Assembly (NCBI GenBank): GCA_002729885.1
Contig: PBUB01000015.1
Coordinates: forward strand, 40,001-104,000
DNA length: 64,000 nt
Direction of reading: 5' to 3'
DNA from: Spirochaetaceae bacterium
Lineage (GTDB): Bacteria > Spirochaetota > Leptospiria > Leptospirales > Leptonemataceae
Numbering within the stretch: position 1 is the first letter of the stretch; every line of letters starts with the position of its first letter. A program made the translations under genes and the position numbers. Below are positions 26,547-35,727 of this stretch, one piece after another. The notes under the pieces were generated by a model. That model had not been told where the DNA came from. It made no database searches and was given only the letters and a program-made list of their open reading frames with translations.

Positions 26547-26671
26547 TAAATTTACGACAAGACTTCGAGGTTCTATTAGTCAATTTTCAGTGGTAAAAGG
26601 ATTCTGGAGCAGACAAAGAGAGGTCCGTCGAGACATCTGGTCTCTGTTCAGGAATTGATATTGAGGAACCT

Positions 26672-27373
26672 ATGAAATTCGAGTCCAGCATCCCAGAAAA
26701 CACTAACTTCCTCCGCAGGTCATTGTTGATCTTCGTCATTCTGTCTGGACTGACCTTCACCGCCAGTTGTAATACTTTCCAGGAAGTCCCATCCTATTTT
26801 GGATATGATTCTTACTGGGGACTGTTCTGTGGCTGCACAACTCACAGAACAGCTACATCGCCATCGGATGAGGCATCGGACAGCTTGAATAAGGTATATT
26901 CAAGAGTGCGAAATGACTTCGCAGGAAACGGCGAAATACTGGAAGAGCTGGAAAATTCTTTTCGTGCCCAGGGGTTTGAGCTTCGCAAAGAACTGGATGC
27001 AGGCGGAAATACAAAGAGGCTGGTGGCCATTATTGATGGGGACCTGTCCTTTCCCACTGGCTCTTCGCAGCTTACCCCCAAAGCCCTGGAAATCGTAGAT
27101 AAGATGGGTGAGGGTCTGGCCGAGATCCCCAACACGGTTGCCCGCATCCACGGACATACCGACACACCCGGCTCCTACCAGGGAAACAAGATCCTGAGCC
27201 AGAAAAGGGCGGAATCTGTGCGAACGGCCCTGATCACAAGAAAGGGAATTGCACCGGAGCGGATTCTGGAAGTAAGGGGATTCGCAGATGATCGAAAACT
27301 TATCGATACTACAGCCGCCGAGCCTCGCAACCGTCGCACAGAGATTTTGATTTCCTTCAAAGGGGATTCCTGA
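26672..27373 (+). CDS. OmpA-domain lipoprotein
   Basis: 233 residues. A basic N-region (FLRRSL), hydrophobic core and FTASC-N lipobox put the lipidated Cys near residue 34. After a short Tyr/Cys-containing segment comes the helical LNKVYSRVRNDFAGNGEILEELENSF region and an OmpA domain (LSFPTGSSQLTPKALEIVD, HGHTDTPGSYQGNKILSQKRAESV, PRNRRTEILI). Its last ~145 residues are close to those of the divergent protein ending at 24702, phrase by phrase, so the two arose by duplication. GAGGAA precedes the ATG. It is probably a Pal-like outer-membrane lipoprotein that binds peptidoglycan. A hybrid histidine kinase begins 11 bases downstream on the same strand. Confidence 0.88.
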   Translation: MKFESSIPENTNFLRRSLLIFVILSGLTFTASCNTFQEVPSYFGYDSYWGLFCGCTTHRTATSPSDEASDSLNKVYSRVRNDFAGNGEILEELENSFRAQGFELRKELDAGGNTKRLVAIIDGDLSFPTGSSQLTPKALEIVDKMGEGLAEIPNTVARIHGHTDTPGSYQGNKILSQKRAESVRTALITRKGIAPERILEVRGFADDRKLIDTTAAEPRNRRTEILISFKGDS

Positions 27374-27384
27374 CAATACAGGCA

Positions 27385-29694
27385 ATGCTACGGCCCGGCC
27401 TGCTCCTTGTTTATCTCGTTACTGTTCTGGCGAATCCCGGAGGACTATCGGCCCGGAGTCTGGACCAGTGCCTGGAATTTCTTTCTCTATCGGAAACAGC
27501 GCCGGAGCTTTCTCCGGAATCTTTGGTGGAGACGGAATTTCGTCCCCTTTCAGAGCTGGAGCATATTACATTTCATGATGCACCGGTTTGGCTTCGATGC
27601 GAGATCGGAAAGCTACCATACGTTGGCCACGATACGGATTACAGGCTTTATCTGGCGAATGGGTTTATTCAATTCCTGGATGTTTATCTACTATCCACGG
27701 AAAACGGACCTCAGCGCATCGCACGATATAATGCGGGAAGCTCATTGCCGCGATTTCTGGGCAATCAGCACCGTCAGCCGGCCTTTCGCCTGCCCCATCT
27801 AAAAAGGGATTATGTTTTGATGATTCGGTTGCAGACAAAAAGTCGCATTCGAATTCCTTTATCCCTGATTAAAGAGAATCAATACGAGATACAGAAAGGT
27901 CAGGAACGGACTCTATACATTGTATTCTATGGAATGCTGATGGTGCTCTTTGTAACCAATGTGCTTGGTTTCGCCGGATTGAGAGACCGTCGCTACCTGG
28001 AGTTAAACGGCTTTCTGCTCTTGCATCTGCTCTATCAAACCTACCTGGATCAGTTCTGGCCGGCCGGCCCTGGCAAGAGCACATGGATATTTCAGGTAGT
28101 GGCAGCTTCCGGCCCGGCCTCACTTACCATGCTTTCCGTCTTTCTCGGAAGCTTTCTGGATGTTTCCAGGAACAATAAGAAGGTCTGGTTTCTGATTCGC
28201 TTCCTTCAAGGTACGGGAATCGCTCTGGCTCTCCTGGTAATTGTAGACTATCAGTGGGGGATTAGCAGCGTTATTTATACCGTTCCATTATGGTTCGTTG
28301 GATTGTTTGCCATAGTAGCTCTGGCCTACACCGAATCCAGAACGGAAGCCAGATATCTTTCCTGGGCGATATTTGTCAGTATTCCTTTACCTGCCATACT
28401 CACCACGTCCGATGCCATCCTGGGATGGGATGTCCTGAATTTTCTTCCTCTTATTCGGATGTTTATTTTGCCAGGAGGTTTGATACTGACCATCTCTGTT
28501 ACCCTTAGATTAAACAATATTAATCGCGAACGCCGGGAAGCTCTGGAAGAGGCTGTAAGAGAAAGAACCAGGCAATTGATGACAGAATCTCTTCGCAGCG
28601 AAGAGGCCGGAAGAATCAAAGATAATGTTCTTCGCATAGTTTCCCACGACATTCGCTCTCCTCTGGCTGCGCTCAAAACAAACCTTCCGCTTCTGCGAAA
28701 GAGAGGCCTGGGAGAAGATGTACGTGAAGAGCTGGTGCATGAAATGGAAAGCACAGTAGATCAGCTACTCCATCTCTCTAACTGGCTCCTGGAATCCTCT
28801 CGCGCAGGCAGCGGCAAGCCTGGTCTGGAGCCTCGCTGGATGAGTATCCAGGGAACTCTGGATGATATCGCAACACGTTATAGCGGAACCGGAAGCAACA
28901 CGGAGTTAAAGATTCAGGTCTCGGCCCCCCATGGATGGGAATTTTTGATCGATCCTCCGCTATTTGCCAGCATGATTTCGAACCTGATCTCAAATGCAAT
29001 GCCTCATCTGGGAAGCGATGGTACTCTGGATCTGGTGGCCAATCTGGAAGGGGATTTCGTATTACGAATTATAGACAATGGCTCCGGTATTCCGCAAGAA
29101 TTGCAGCCAGGCCTGTTTGATCCCACAAAGACCGGTCGAAGTCCGGATTCCAGTGCAGGGCGAGGTCATGGCCTGGGACTGATTCTTTCCAGGGAAATTG
29201 CGCTGCTGCATGGAGGGGAGCTGGAGCTGGAACACAGCGTTCCGGGCAATACTGTATTTGTATTTCGCATGCCACGAAATAGAATCTATATTCCCGGTCA
29301 TGAAATGTCCAGGGGACAATCTATTATCCTTCTGGTAGATGACGATCCTGCCTTTCGCCAGATGGTGCGCACTCTTTTCTACCAGGCAGACCCGGGACTG
29401 GCTACAGTGGAGGCATCCAATACCAGGCAGGCTCTTAGAATTCTGAGAGAGCTCAAGCCCAGGTTAATTCTCACCGACGTATGGATGCCTGGAGAAGATG
29501 GATTTCATCTGATTCAGAGCCTGGCCGGAGATGAACGATATTCTCAGATTCCGGTATGGGCCATTTCTGCAGATCCCACCACAGAGAAGAAGGCAACATC
29601 CTATCCCAACGTTACTGAATTTCTGGAAAAGCCCATTCAGCCAGAGAAGATCAAACGAAAGTTTATCGATTTCTCTCGTGGAAATATGCGATAA
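27385..29694 (+). CDS. 7TMR-DISM hybrid sensor histidine kinase
   Basis: 769 residues. A signal-like N-terminus and a periplasmic beta domain of the 7TMR-DISM extracellular type (about 25-170) precede seven membrane helices (about 175-375), a coiled coil (380-405), HisKA with phospho-acceptor His421 (IVSHDIRSPLAAL), and HATPase with N box NLISNAMPHL, DNGSGIP and GRGHGLGL. A C-terminal receiver holds the phospho-acceptor Asp698 (ILTDVWMPG) and the KP lysine near 748. Such kinases sense ligands, possibly carbohydrate, outside the inner membrane. It lies 11 bases after the OmpA lipoprotein and converges on a response regulator, overlapping its 3' end by 32 bases. The regulator is a likely but unproved partner. 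Confidence 0.92.
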   Translation: MLRPGLLLVYLVTVLANPGGLSARSLDQCLEFLSLSETAPELSPESLVETEFRPLSELEHITFHDAPVWLRCEIGKLPYVGHDTDYRLYLANGFIQFLDVYLLSTENGPQRIARYNAGSSLPRFLGNQHRQPAFRLPHLKRDYVLMIRLQTKSRIRIPLSLIKENQYEIQKGQERTLYIVFYGMLMVLFVTNVLGFAGLRDRRYLELNGFLLLHLLYQTYLDQFWPAGPGKSTWIFQVVAASGPASLTMLSVFLGSFLDVSRNNKKVWFLIRFLQGTGIALALLVIVDYQWGISSVIYTVPLWFVGLFAIVALAYTESRTEARYLSWAIFVSIPLPAILTTSDAILGWDVLNFLPLIRMFILPGGLILTISVTLRLNNINRERREALEEAVRERTRQLMTESLRSEEAGRIKDNVLRIVSHDIRSPLAALKTNLPLLRKRGLGEDVREELVHEMESTVDQLLHLSNWLLESSRAGSGKPGLEPRWMSIQGTLDDIATRYSGTGSNTELKIQVSAPHGWEFLIDPPLFASMISNLISNAMPHLGSDGTLDLVANLEGDFVLRIIDNGSGIPQELQPGLFDPTKTGRSPDSSAGRGHGLGLILSREIALLHGGELELEHSVPGNTVFVFRMPRNRIYIPGHEMSRGQSIILLVDDDPAFRQMVRTLFYQADPGLATVEASNTRQALRILRELKPRLILTDVWMPGEDGFHLIQSLAGDERYSQIPVWAISADPTTEKKATSYPNVTEFLEKPIQPEKIKRKFIDFSRGNMR

Positions 29695-30361
29695 GCTCTG
29701 CCGTGGTTTCTGCATTGAGCTTTTCTTTTAGATTCCCTTTATGAAAGGCCACGGTGCGCGCTGATATATCCAGTCGCTCTGCGATTTCTTTATCCTTGAA
29801 GCCGTGAGCCACCAGTTCGAATACCTGCCATTCCCGTTCACTTAGTTTCGGGTCCTGTTCCCTGTGCTGCTCCAGGATGGATTGAACCTTGTCTGAAAAA
29901 ACCGGATGCCCGGCCACAATTCGGTTTAGAGCTGCCAGGATATTTTCATTTACATCATCCTTTAGAAGTACGCCATCCACCTGCAATCGAGTAGCCGCAG
30001 CAATAATGGCAGGGGATTCCTGTTGCGTTACAATCAGAATTCCTGTGTCCGGATAATGCTTCTTAATGTAGGATACCGCCAGAAGTCCGCCGTACTGGGA
30101 ACTTTCTCTCACTCCCAGCCGTTCCATTTCTTCGGCCAGTCCCGGCTCCGCCTGCTCTTTGAGTCGATCTCCGGGTGGCATGCCAATATCCAGAACAGCG
30201 ATTCGAGGTACTTTTTGAGCAAAACCATCCAGCACATCGTCTCCATTTCTGCCTTCGAATGAAACGTAGAATGCATCGGAATCTCCGATAACAATTCGAA
30301 GCCCCGTAAGAATCAACTGATGATCATCCGCGATCAAGACTGAGGATTTTTGCCCGGTCAT
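29663..30361 (-). CDS. NarL/LuxR-family response regulator with receiver insertion
   Basis: 232 residues from ATG 30361; a TTG at 30400 would add 13 residues that do not belong to the fold. The receiver has the acidic pair D12-D13 (IADDHQ), phospho-acceptor Asp58 (VLDIGMPP), the conserved Thr in LIVTQQ near 112, and Lys134 (VLLKDDV). Between the Asp58 loop and the next helix there is an insertion of about 28 residues (64-92, charged, GDRLKEQAEPGLAEEMERLG), which is not usual for NarL-type receivers. The LuxR helix-turn-helix is at 172-230 (LSEREWQVFELVAHGFKDKEIA, SARTVAFHKGNLKEKL). It converges on the hybrid kinase with a 32-base 3' overlap, suggesting a functional pair. The regulon is unknown. 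Confidence 0.9.
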   Translation of the reverse strand: MTGQKSSVLIADDHQLILTGLRIVIGDSDAFYVSFEGRNGDDVLDGFAQKVPRIAVLDIGMPPGDRLKEQAEPGLAEEMERLGVRESSQYGGLLAVSYIKKHYPDTGILIVTQQESPAIIAAATRLQVDGVLLKDDVNENILAALNRIVAGHPVFSDKVQSILEQHREQDPKLSEREWQVFELVAHGFKDKEIAERLDISARTVAFHKGNLKEKLNAETTAELIAYFHERNR

Positions 30362-30448
30362 CCTGGTAACTGTTCTGAAATTTATTACAATCCCTGACAA
30401 GCCTTTGTCTAAACGGAATTACCGCCGGAACCGGAATTACATTTTTAC

Positions 30449-31585
30449 TTGATTCATAGATGGATCGCTCCCGGTAATGAAGACGTGGATGGCGGACTCA
30501 TACCGTTTCGGCCTGTAAGTGGCGTCCGGGGCCCTCATGCCCAGACCATTGCTACTCATCTTCTGGGTAGAGCTACATTTAATAGTAAGAAGTTTAAATC
30601 GGATCTGTACACGGTGGCCTTACCCAGCCCGGAAGGCAGCATGGACCGGATTCTACTGAAGATTCACAGACAGAAGGCCCGGGAAGCCCCGGCCGTAATC
30701 CTGGTGCATGGGATGGAAGGCAGCTCCGAGTCTGTGTACATCATCAAGCTAACGGAGAAGCTTCTGTCTCGCGGATTTCATGTTGTGCGAATGAATCTGC
30801 GTCAATGTGGAGACGGCCGGGATATGGCAAGAATGACCTACAATGCGGCCATGACCGTGGATTTACACGCTGCCTGCATTTTTGTCCATGAAAACCTGTC
30901 AGAAAAGATGGCCCTGGTCGGTTACAGCCTGGGCGGCAATCTCACATTGAAATATATGGGAGAACCTGGTACCGAGCGGGCCCGCCAGATTCGAAATCTG
31001 CGAAGAGCGCAGCCAGACTACCTGGAAAGGGAAAGTCCACTTCGCAGAAGATGGAAGGATTTTCCGCTGCGACTTCCGGAGCGATGGGTTGCTGTAAGTG
31101 CCCCTCTGGACTTGAAGGCTACTCAGGTACGGATGGACTCGGAAAGAGCGCGAATATACAGAGAAGCATTTCTGGAGGAGTTCAAGCTGCGAGTGGATTC
31201 CGGAGTCTATGGTGAGCTGGCCAGAAATCTTCCTGCAGCCCATAGAAGACCGGATACCTTTTATAGATTCGATACACTCTATACCGCTCCGGCCGCGGGA
31301 TACCTGGGAGCGGAGCATTATTATGAGGTTGGCTCCGGCGGGACCTATCTTTCCAGGATCAAGACTCCAGGACTGCTACTACATGCCCTGGATGATCCGA
31401 TGATTCCCCACGAACCAATCCATGAAATTCCCTGGTCGCAGTACAAAGATATCGAAGTGCATTTCACATTGAACGGTGGCCATGTAGGATGGCTGGGCAG
31501 AAAACATCCAGAAATTCCAGATCGACGATGGATGGATTACCGCATCGAGACCTATTTGCTGGACTGGATCGGTCGTAAATCCTGA
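30449..31585 (+). CDS. Alpha/beta hydrolase, YheT/EMB8 type
   Basis: 378 residues from TTG 30449; the start is uncertain and GTG 30485 is an alternative. The fold shows the N-terminal RGPHAQTIATHLLGR signature of YheT-like proteins, the oxyanion strand VILVHGMEGSSES, the nucleophile elbow GYSLGGN, the acid-bearing LLHALDDPMIP and the catalytic His in LNGGHVGW. Substrates of bacterial YheT proteins are not well defined; lipid or ester hydrolysis is likely. It is divergent from the response regulator, and its 3' end overlaps the next minus-strand gene by 34 bases. Confidence 0.85.
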   Translation: MIHRWIAPGNEDVDGGLIPFRPVSGVRGPHAQTIATHLLGRATFNSKKFKSDLYTVALPSPEGSMDRILLKIHRQKAREAPAVILVHGMEGSSESVYIIKLTEKLLSRGFHVVRMNLRQCGDGRDMARMTYNAAMTVDLHAACIFVHENLSEKMALVGYSLGGNLTLKYMGEPGTERARQIRNLRRAQPDYLERESPLRRRWKDFPLRLPERWVAVSAPLDLKATQVRMDSERARIYREAFLEEFKLRVDSGVYGELARNLPAAHRRPDTFYRFDTLYTAPAAGYLGAEHYYEVGSGGTYLSRIKTPGLLLHALDDPMIPHEPIHEIPWSQYKDIEVHFTLNGGHVGWLGRKHPEIPDRRWMDYRIETYLLDWIGRKS

Positions 31586-32460
31586 ATGCAGTCGGTACTC
31601 AGACCCATTTCCTTTTGAACATCCATGGCAGGATCTCGACTGTAATTTCGCAAAAAAGCTGATCCTTCGCGAAAGTAGGAATGAGGATTCTGGGTCTGCA
31701 GCGAAAGATCTTTATGAGTTTCTTGAAGCATGGTACCGCGATCATAGGGCCGCATCAATTGTTCATAGAATCCGAATCGATAGATCTTGCCCTCCTCTTC
31801 AAAGGCCAGGGGAGTGAGGGAGCCATCCCTTTCATTAAAGAAGTAAAGCAAAGGTTTTCGCTCCACCATTCGCTTGCGTGTGTCCAATCTCTTTCTTGCC
31901 AGGTTCACATCCATAGGCTGAATGCAACGTCTGCCGGATTCTTCATGATCCATATGGACCGGGCCCTGGGCGCTGTGATATACGAATTTAGGCTGGAATA
32001 GGACCCAGGGACCCTTTCTCTGGACGAGGCCCTTCTCTCCATAGATGGTTCGCCTGGCAACACCTCGTACCCATTCTTCATAGGTATGGATCTTATAATA
32101 GACCATTCCCTCTCCTGTATCTGCCAGAGATAAAAGCTGAGTGGAAGTGGAAAGGCTGTGCTCATCGGCAACGGAATATCTGGTGGAAACCGGCCTGCGA
32201 TAGGAACCTTCCAGTTCCTGGAGGCTGGCAGAGTCTTCTATATTTAACCCATCCGAGGCAGCGGAATCCGAAGTTGGGCTGGTTTGCGAATGGGACTCTT
32301 TATCTGTGTTTTGCTGAGAGTCCCGGGAATCAGTCAAAAGCTCGGAGCGCTCTGGCAGACGGTGAATCCACTCAGGAGTAGAAAAACAATAAAGCCCCAG
32401 AAACAGGACCGAAAGCGCAGCGGCTCTTCCGGATAGAGTCCTTGAATTGCGAAGAATCAT
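31552..32460 (-). CDS. Exported protein of unknown function, possible lipoprotein
   Basis: About 302 residues from ATG 32460, chosen because it yields a proper signal peptide (RNSRTLSGRAAALSVLFLGLYC) with a possible lipobox ending LYC. Starts at 32556 or 32625 are possible but would put about 30-55 residues before it or overlap the FHA gene. A Ser/Thr/Asp-rich low-complexity segment follows. The rest is soluble and strongly charged, with Tyr/Trp-rich phrases such as MVYYKIHTYEEWVRGV and QLMRPYDRGTMLQETH. I do not recognise the family. It follows the VWA-FHA gene on the same strand, so the two may work together at the envelope. Its 3' end overlaps that of the YheT-like gene. Confidence 0.6.
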   Translation of the reverse strand: MILRNSRTLSGRAAALSVLFLGLYCFSTPEWIHRLPERSELLTDSRDSQQNTDKESHSQTSPTSDSAASDGLNIEDSASLQELEGSYRRPVSTRYSVADEHSLSTSTQLLSLADTGEGMVYYKIHTYEEWVRGVARRTIYGEKGLVQRKGPWVLFQPKFVYHSAQGPVHMDHEESGRRCIQPMDVNLARKRLDTRKRMVERKPLLYFFNERDGSLTPLAFEEEGKIYRFGFYEQLMRPYDRGTMLQETHKDLSLQTQNPHSYFREGSAFLRNYSRDPAMDVQKEMGLSTDCIQDLRPIQSSK

Positions 32461-32566
32461 AGCCACATTGCCGAGGCGGAAACGAATGAGCAATGCAGGT
32501 TTTTTATTGGGATGGCCCGGAGTGTATCTGCGGGAATAGTGAGGTGCAACTCGCATCAAAGATGGA

Positions 32567-34300
32567 TCAGACGGATTTTCCGCGAAACTCAAATCTTGTA
32601 TGTCCAATCTGTATTTCATCGCCATTTCTAAGAGGTCTGGGCCGCAGAACGCGTTTTCCGTTTAGATAGGTCCCGGTATCGCTTACAAGATCAAACAATA
32701 CATACTTCTGATCGATCTTGCGGATTTTTCCATGTAACATGGAAGCGGACTTATCTGCAACTACAAGACTGGCCATGGGACTGCGTCCGATGTAGGTTTC
32801 TTCCAGAAAAAGATCGTATTCATTTCGCTTTCTGTACGGATCCCCGCCCACAAGCACCAGGGTAGCATATTCGTACCGGCTGGCATCACGCAGAGCCATC
32901 TGAAGGACCTGATAGGATTTTTCCTTTAGCTCCAGAGAAATGGTTTCTGGAGTCCTGGTGCGAAAGGGCATCTCCGACTGAAATGCTCGAGCCTCTGCCT
33001 CGCTGGACAGGGCTGCTGCGGTGGCCATTCTGGCCGATTGTCCTTCGCTGGCTGCCACGGATTCGCCAGGATAGTAATCCGGACTGGAATCCTCTTCCAC
33101 GGCTTCGCTCACGGACCTGGGCATTCCATCTGGATTCTGGCTTTTGGCCAGAGCTTCCGTAAAATCCGTAATCTGTCCCGGCGCCTGCGGTTCCAGTCTG
33201 GTTGACTTATCCTGATCGGCGCTCCAGCCTTCCATCACCTCTTCGCTTACAGGAGGCAATCGTTTACGCGCCTGCGCTCGGCGAAGCACAATCCATAAGA
33301 AAATGAAAAATGCGATTAGCAGAAGCAGTCCAACAGCCAGAAGAATCCAGGCCGTAATTGAGTATTCCCCCTCAAACATTCGAAAGGGAACTTCATAGAT
33401 ATACTCTGCAAAGCGATCCGGTTCATTCAGATATTCTACGCGAATCTTGATTTCCTTGCCGGGATATCGATTCCAGATTTCTGCTTTCGAGGAATATCGG
33501 AGCGTGAAATGAGATCTGGAATCCGAGGAAGGTTTCAATCGCCCCGGAGGAAACTTTTCTTTAAAGACTTCTCCGCCGGTTTTCAAAGCAATCTTTTGAA
33601 ATCGTTCTTCTCCCTTTGCCTGACCATTCAATATCGTATATACCGGGATTTTCGCTTCCCTGGCTTCCCCTGCGATGGCGATGGCATCCTCTTCCGAAAG
33701 ATAGGACCCTTCATCACGTCCATCGGTAAACAGAATGAGTGCAGATCCCCTGGGAGAATACGCTTTTCTGGCCTGGGTAGCATGATCCAGACCAACGTAC
33801 AGAGCATCATAGATGCGGGTCTTCATTCCGGTGCGCTGAATATCTTCGATACCTTTGAGTACACTGGCTCTTTCTGTAGACAGACCTGTCATGGAAAGAA
33901 TTTGAATGGGCTTTCCGTTAATGCGATACACAGCTACCCGATCTGAATCTGGCAGGTTTCGCACAAAGTCCAGGGCTGCCTTTCTAGAATTTATGAAAGC
34001 TTTTTTAGGTACGGACTTTGTGGCATCCAGCACCACTACCCAGTTGCTACCGTTTTCTCGGGCCGATACCACTTCTTTCAGGTTCTGAGCGTGCGGGCCG
34101 GAGCCATAGTCTTCATAGATGACAAATGTAGGCTTCCCCTCCGATGTGGAAGGAATCTCCACCGTGGCCTCCATGTCCGGATAGGCCGAGTTGTTAACGC
34201 TGGAAATCTCTACCTGAGCCAGAGCAGGTCCGGACATCAAAAGTCCAAGAACTAGCAGAGTGCGTTCCATAAAAGAGCGGAACCGGTCCATATCTGACAT
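32567..34300 (-). CDS. Membrane-anchored VWA-FHA domain protein
   Basis: About 577 residues from ATG 34300; the longer frame to 34429 adds a segment lacking a signal. A signal peptide (ERTLLVLGLLMSGPALA) leads to an extracytoplasmic von Willebrand A domain (about 50-240) whose metal site reads DATKS instead of the usual DxSxS, with LFTDGRDEGS as the second loop. One membrane helix follows (about 310-335, TAWILLAVGLLLLIAFFIFLW), then a low-complexity cytosolic linker and a C-terminal FHA domain (about 490-577) with the GR, S and H residues of phosphothreonine readers (IGRSPM, SASMLHGKI). It would thus couple an outside ligand or calcium-binding domain to a Ser/Thr-phosphorylation reader inside. 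No kinase gene is adjacent. Confidence 0.82.
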   Translation of the reverse strand: MSDMDRFRSFMERTLLVLGLLMSGPALAQVEISSVNNSAYPDMEATVEIPSTSEGKPTFVIYEDYGSGPHAQNLKEVVSARENGSNWVVVLDATKSVPKKAFINSRKAALDFVRNLPDSDRVAVYRINGKPIQILSMTGLSTERASVLKGIEDIQRTGMKTRIYDALYVGLDHATQARKAYSPRGSALILFTDGRDEGSYLSEEDAIAIAGEAREAKIPVYTILNGQAKGEERFQKIALKTGGEVFKEKFPPGRLKPSSDSRSHFTLRYSSKAEIWNRYPGKEIKIRVEYLNEPDRFAEYIYEVPFRMFEGEYSITAWILLAVGLLLLIAFFIFLWIVLRRAQARKRLPPVSEEVMEGWSADQDKSTRLEPQAPGQITDFTEALAKSQNPDGMPRSVSEAVEEDSSPDYYPGESVAASEGQSARMATAAALSSEAEARAFQSEMPFRTRTPETISLELKEKSYQVLQMALRDASRYEYATLVLVGGDPYRKRNEYDLFLEETYIGRSPMASLVVADKSASMLHGKIRKIDQKYVLFDLVSDTGTYLNGKRVLRPRPLRNGDEIQIGHTRFEFRGKSV

Positions 34301-34459
34301 TATCGGACATAAAATGAATTGAAAAGCGCATTTTCCGGCCTGGCCACGAAGGGAGCCCTGAAGAAATTTAGATGCAAGCCGGCCCCGGCTCTCTACGAGG
34401 AAGGAGCCTGGCCCCAGAGCTGGCCCCATGAATGAAAGTTGCCGGATGCCGCAGGCCCT

Positions 34460-34714
34460 TTATCGCTGCTGCTCGGGGAAATACATCCGATTCATTTCCC
34501 GCTGTTGTCTCTGGTGTTCCTGACCCTCCGGCGTAGAAAGGAAGTAAGCCAGGTATCCAAAGTACATTCCAAGGATAAGAAATCCGGTCCCCATAATGGC
34601 CAGAGCCATCTTTCTGGGCCTGTTCCAGGATTTCATATAGTCCCGGTGCAAGAGTCCAGCAACCATCAAGATGAGATAAAGGCCGCCAAATCCGGCCACA
34701 ATAGCAAAAAACAA
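34460..34714 (-). CDS. Small two-helix membrane protein
   Basis: About 84 residues with two membrane helices (FAIVAGFGGLYLILMVAGLL and ALAIMGTGFLILGMYFGYLAYF) and a Gln/Arg-rich tail. The start is decided by GGAGG (34724-34720), exactly five bases before TTG 34714; the longer frame from TTG 34726 has no ribosome site. It follows the ROK kinase by about 26 bases in the gmhA-ROK operon. The function is unknown. Confidence 0.6.
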   Translation of the reverse strand: MFFAIVAGFGGLYLILMVAGLLHRDYMKSWNRPRKMALAIMGTGFLILGMYFGYLAYFLSTPEGQEHQRQQREMNRMYFPEQQR

Positions 34715-34740
34715 ATCAGCCTCCAATAGTGGTGCAATAT

Positions 34741-35724
34741 CTATCTACGAGATGCCTCGATGGCAGCACCCAGGGGACCGGCCAGATCACCCAGTTCCGC
34801 CAGCTGCAACTGCGGAGCCGGTCCCATACATAATGATTCCAGGTTATTTCTGATGACAGGCAATAGAAGCTCTCCCATGGCTTCCATGATTCCGCCACCC
34901 AGCACAATACAATCCGGCGCCAGGCAATTGGCGGTCTGGGAAAGTCCTATGGCCAGATAATGAGCGTAATGCTCTTCCATAAGTTCTACAGTAAAGCTAT
35001 CCCCTTTCTCGTAGGCCTTCTTCAAGCTGGAGCTCTTTACAGGCTGCTTCTTTAGATTGTAGTTTATGATGGATTTCAGCCTGGTCTTCTTTTTGTGATC
35101 CAGGGCTTTCAGAATCTGAGCATTCAGAGCCCATTTGCCGATGTAGGCCTCCAGGCAGCCCTGCCGTCCGCATCCACATTTTCGTCCGCCACTTCGCACT
35201 ACCATGTGTCCCACTTCTCCGGCAGCTCCGTCTCGACCTTCCACCAGCTTACCGTTCAGCGCAATGGCACCACCAATTCCCGTTCCACAGAAATAAGCCA
35301 CGGCGCAACGGGGATTATCATCCATACGGCTGAGCTCACCCAGGAGGCCTGCATTCACATCATTTAGAAGAACGGTGCGATCCTTCAATTCCTGAGGCAA
35401 ATCCATGTCTCGCACAGGCTTGCATTGCGACCATCCCAGATTGGGAGCCACAAGCACAGAACCCTCTTCCGATTGGACCAGTCCGGGCACACCCAGTCCA
35501 ATCCCGGCCAGTTCAAAACCATCCTGTTCCAGCCGCTTCTTCAGTTCCTGGATTTGAACTGCTACTCGATCGATTACGTGCAGATATCCTTCCCTGGCCT
35601 CGGTATCGATCTTGGAATGAAAAATGGGCTTCATCTCATGGTCAAAGGCCACGGAATAGAGATTGCTGCCCCCCAGGTCCATCCCGAGATACACATGGTT
35701 TTTCTTACTGCCAAATAATGCCAT
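34741..35724 (-). CDS. ROK-family sugar kinase (glucokinase-like)
   Basis: 327 residues. ATP-dependent kinase for glucose or a similar hexose or aminosugar. Blocks seen are the phosphate loop GMDLGGSNLYSVAF, the sugar-binding LNDVNAGLLGE (usually ENDANA), GTGIGGAI, and the ROK signature with the zinc site GEVGHM...GGRKCGCGRQGCLEAY, followed by VLGGGI. An inserted Lys-rich segment (KALDHKKKTRLKSIINYNLKKQ) near 210-235 is longer than in typical glucokinases. The start lies three bases after the gmhA stop, so the two are coupled; a role for the kinase in LPS core sugar supply is possible but unproved. Confidence 0.88.
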   Translation of the reverse strand: MALFGSKKNHVYLGMDLGGSNLYSVAFDHEMKPIFHSKIDTEAREGYLHVIDRVAVQIQELKKRLEQDGFELAGIGLGVPGLVQSEEGSVLVAPNLGWSQCKPVRDMDLPQELKDRTVLLNDVNAGLLGELSRMDDNPRCAVAYFCGTGIGGAIALNGKLVEGRDGAAGEVGHMVVRSGGRKCGCGRQGCLEAYIGKWALNAQILKALDHKKKTRLKSIINYNLKKQPVKSSSLKKAYEKGDSFTVELMEEHYAHYLAIGLSQTANCLAPDCIVLGGGIMEAMGELLLPVIRNNLESLCMGPAPQLQLAELGDLAGPLGAAIEASRR

Positions 35725-35727
35725 GGA

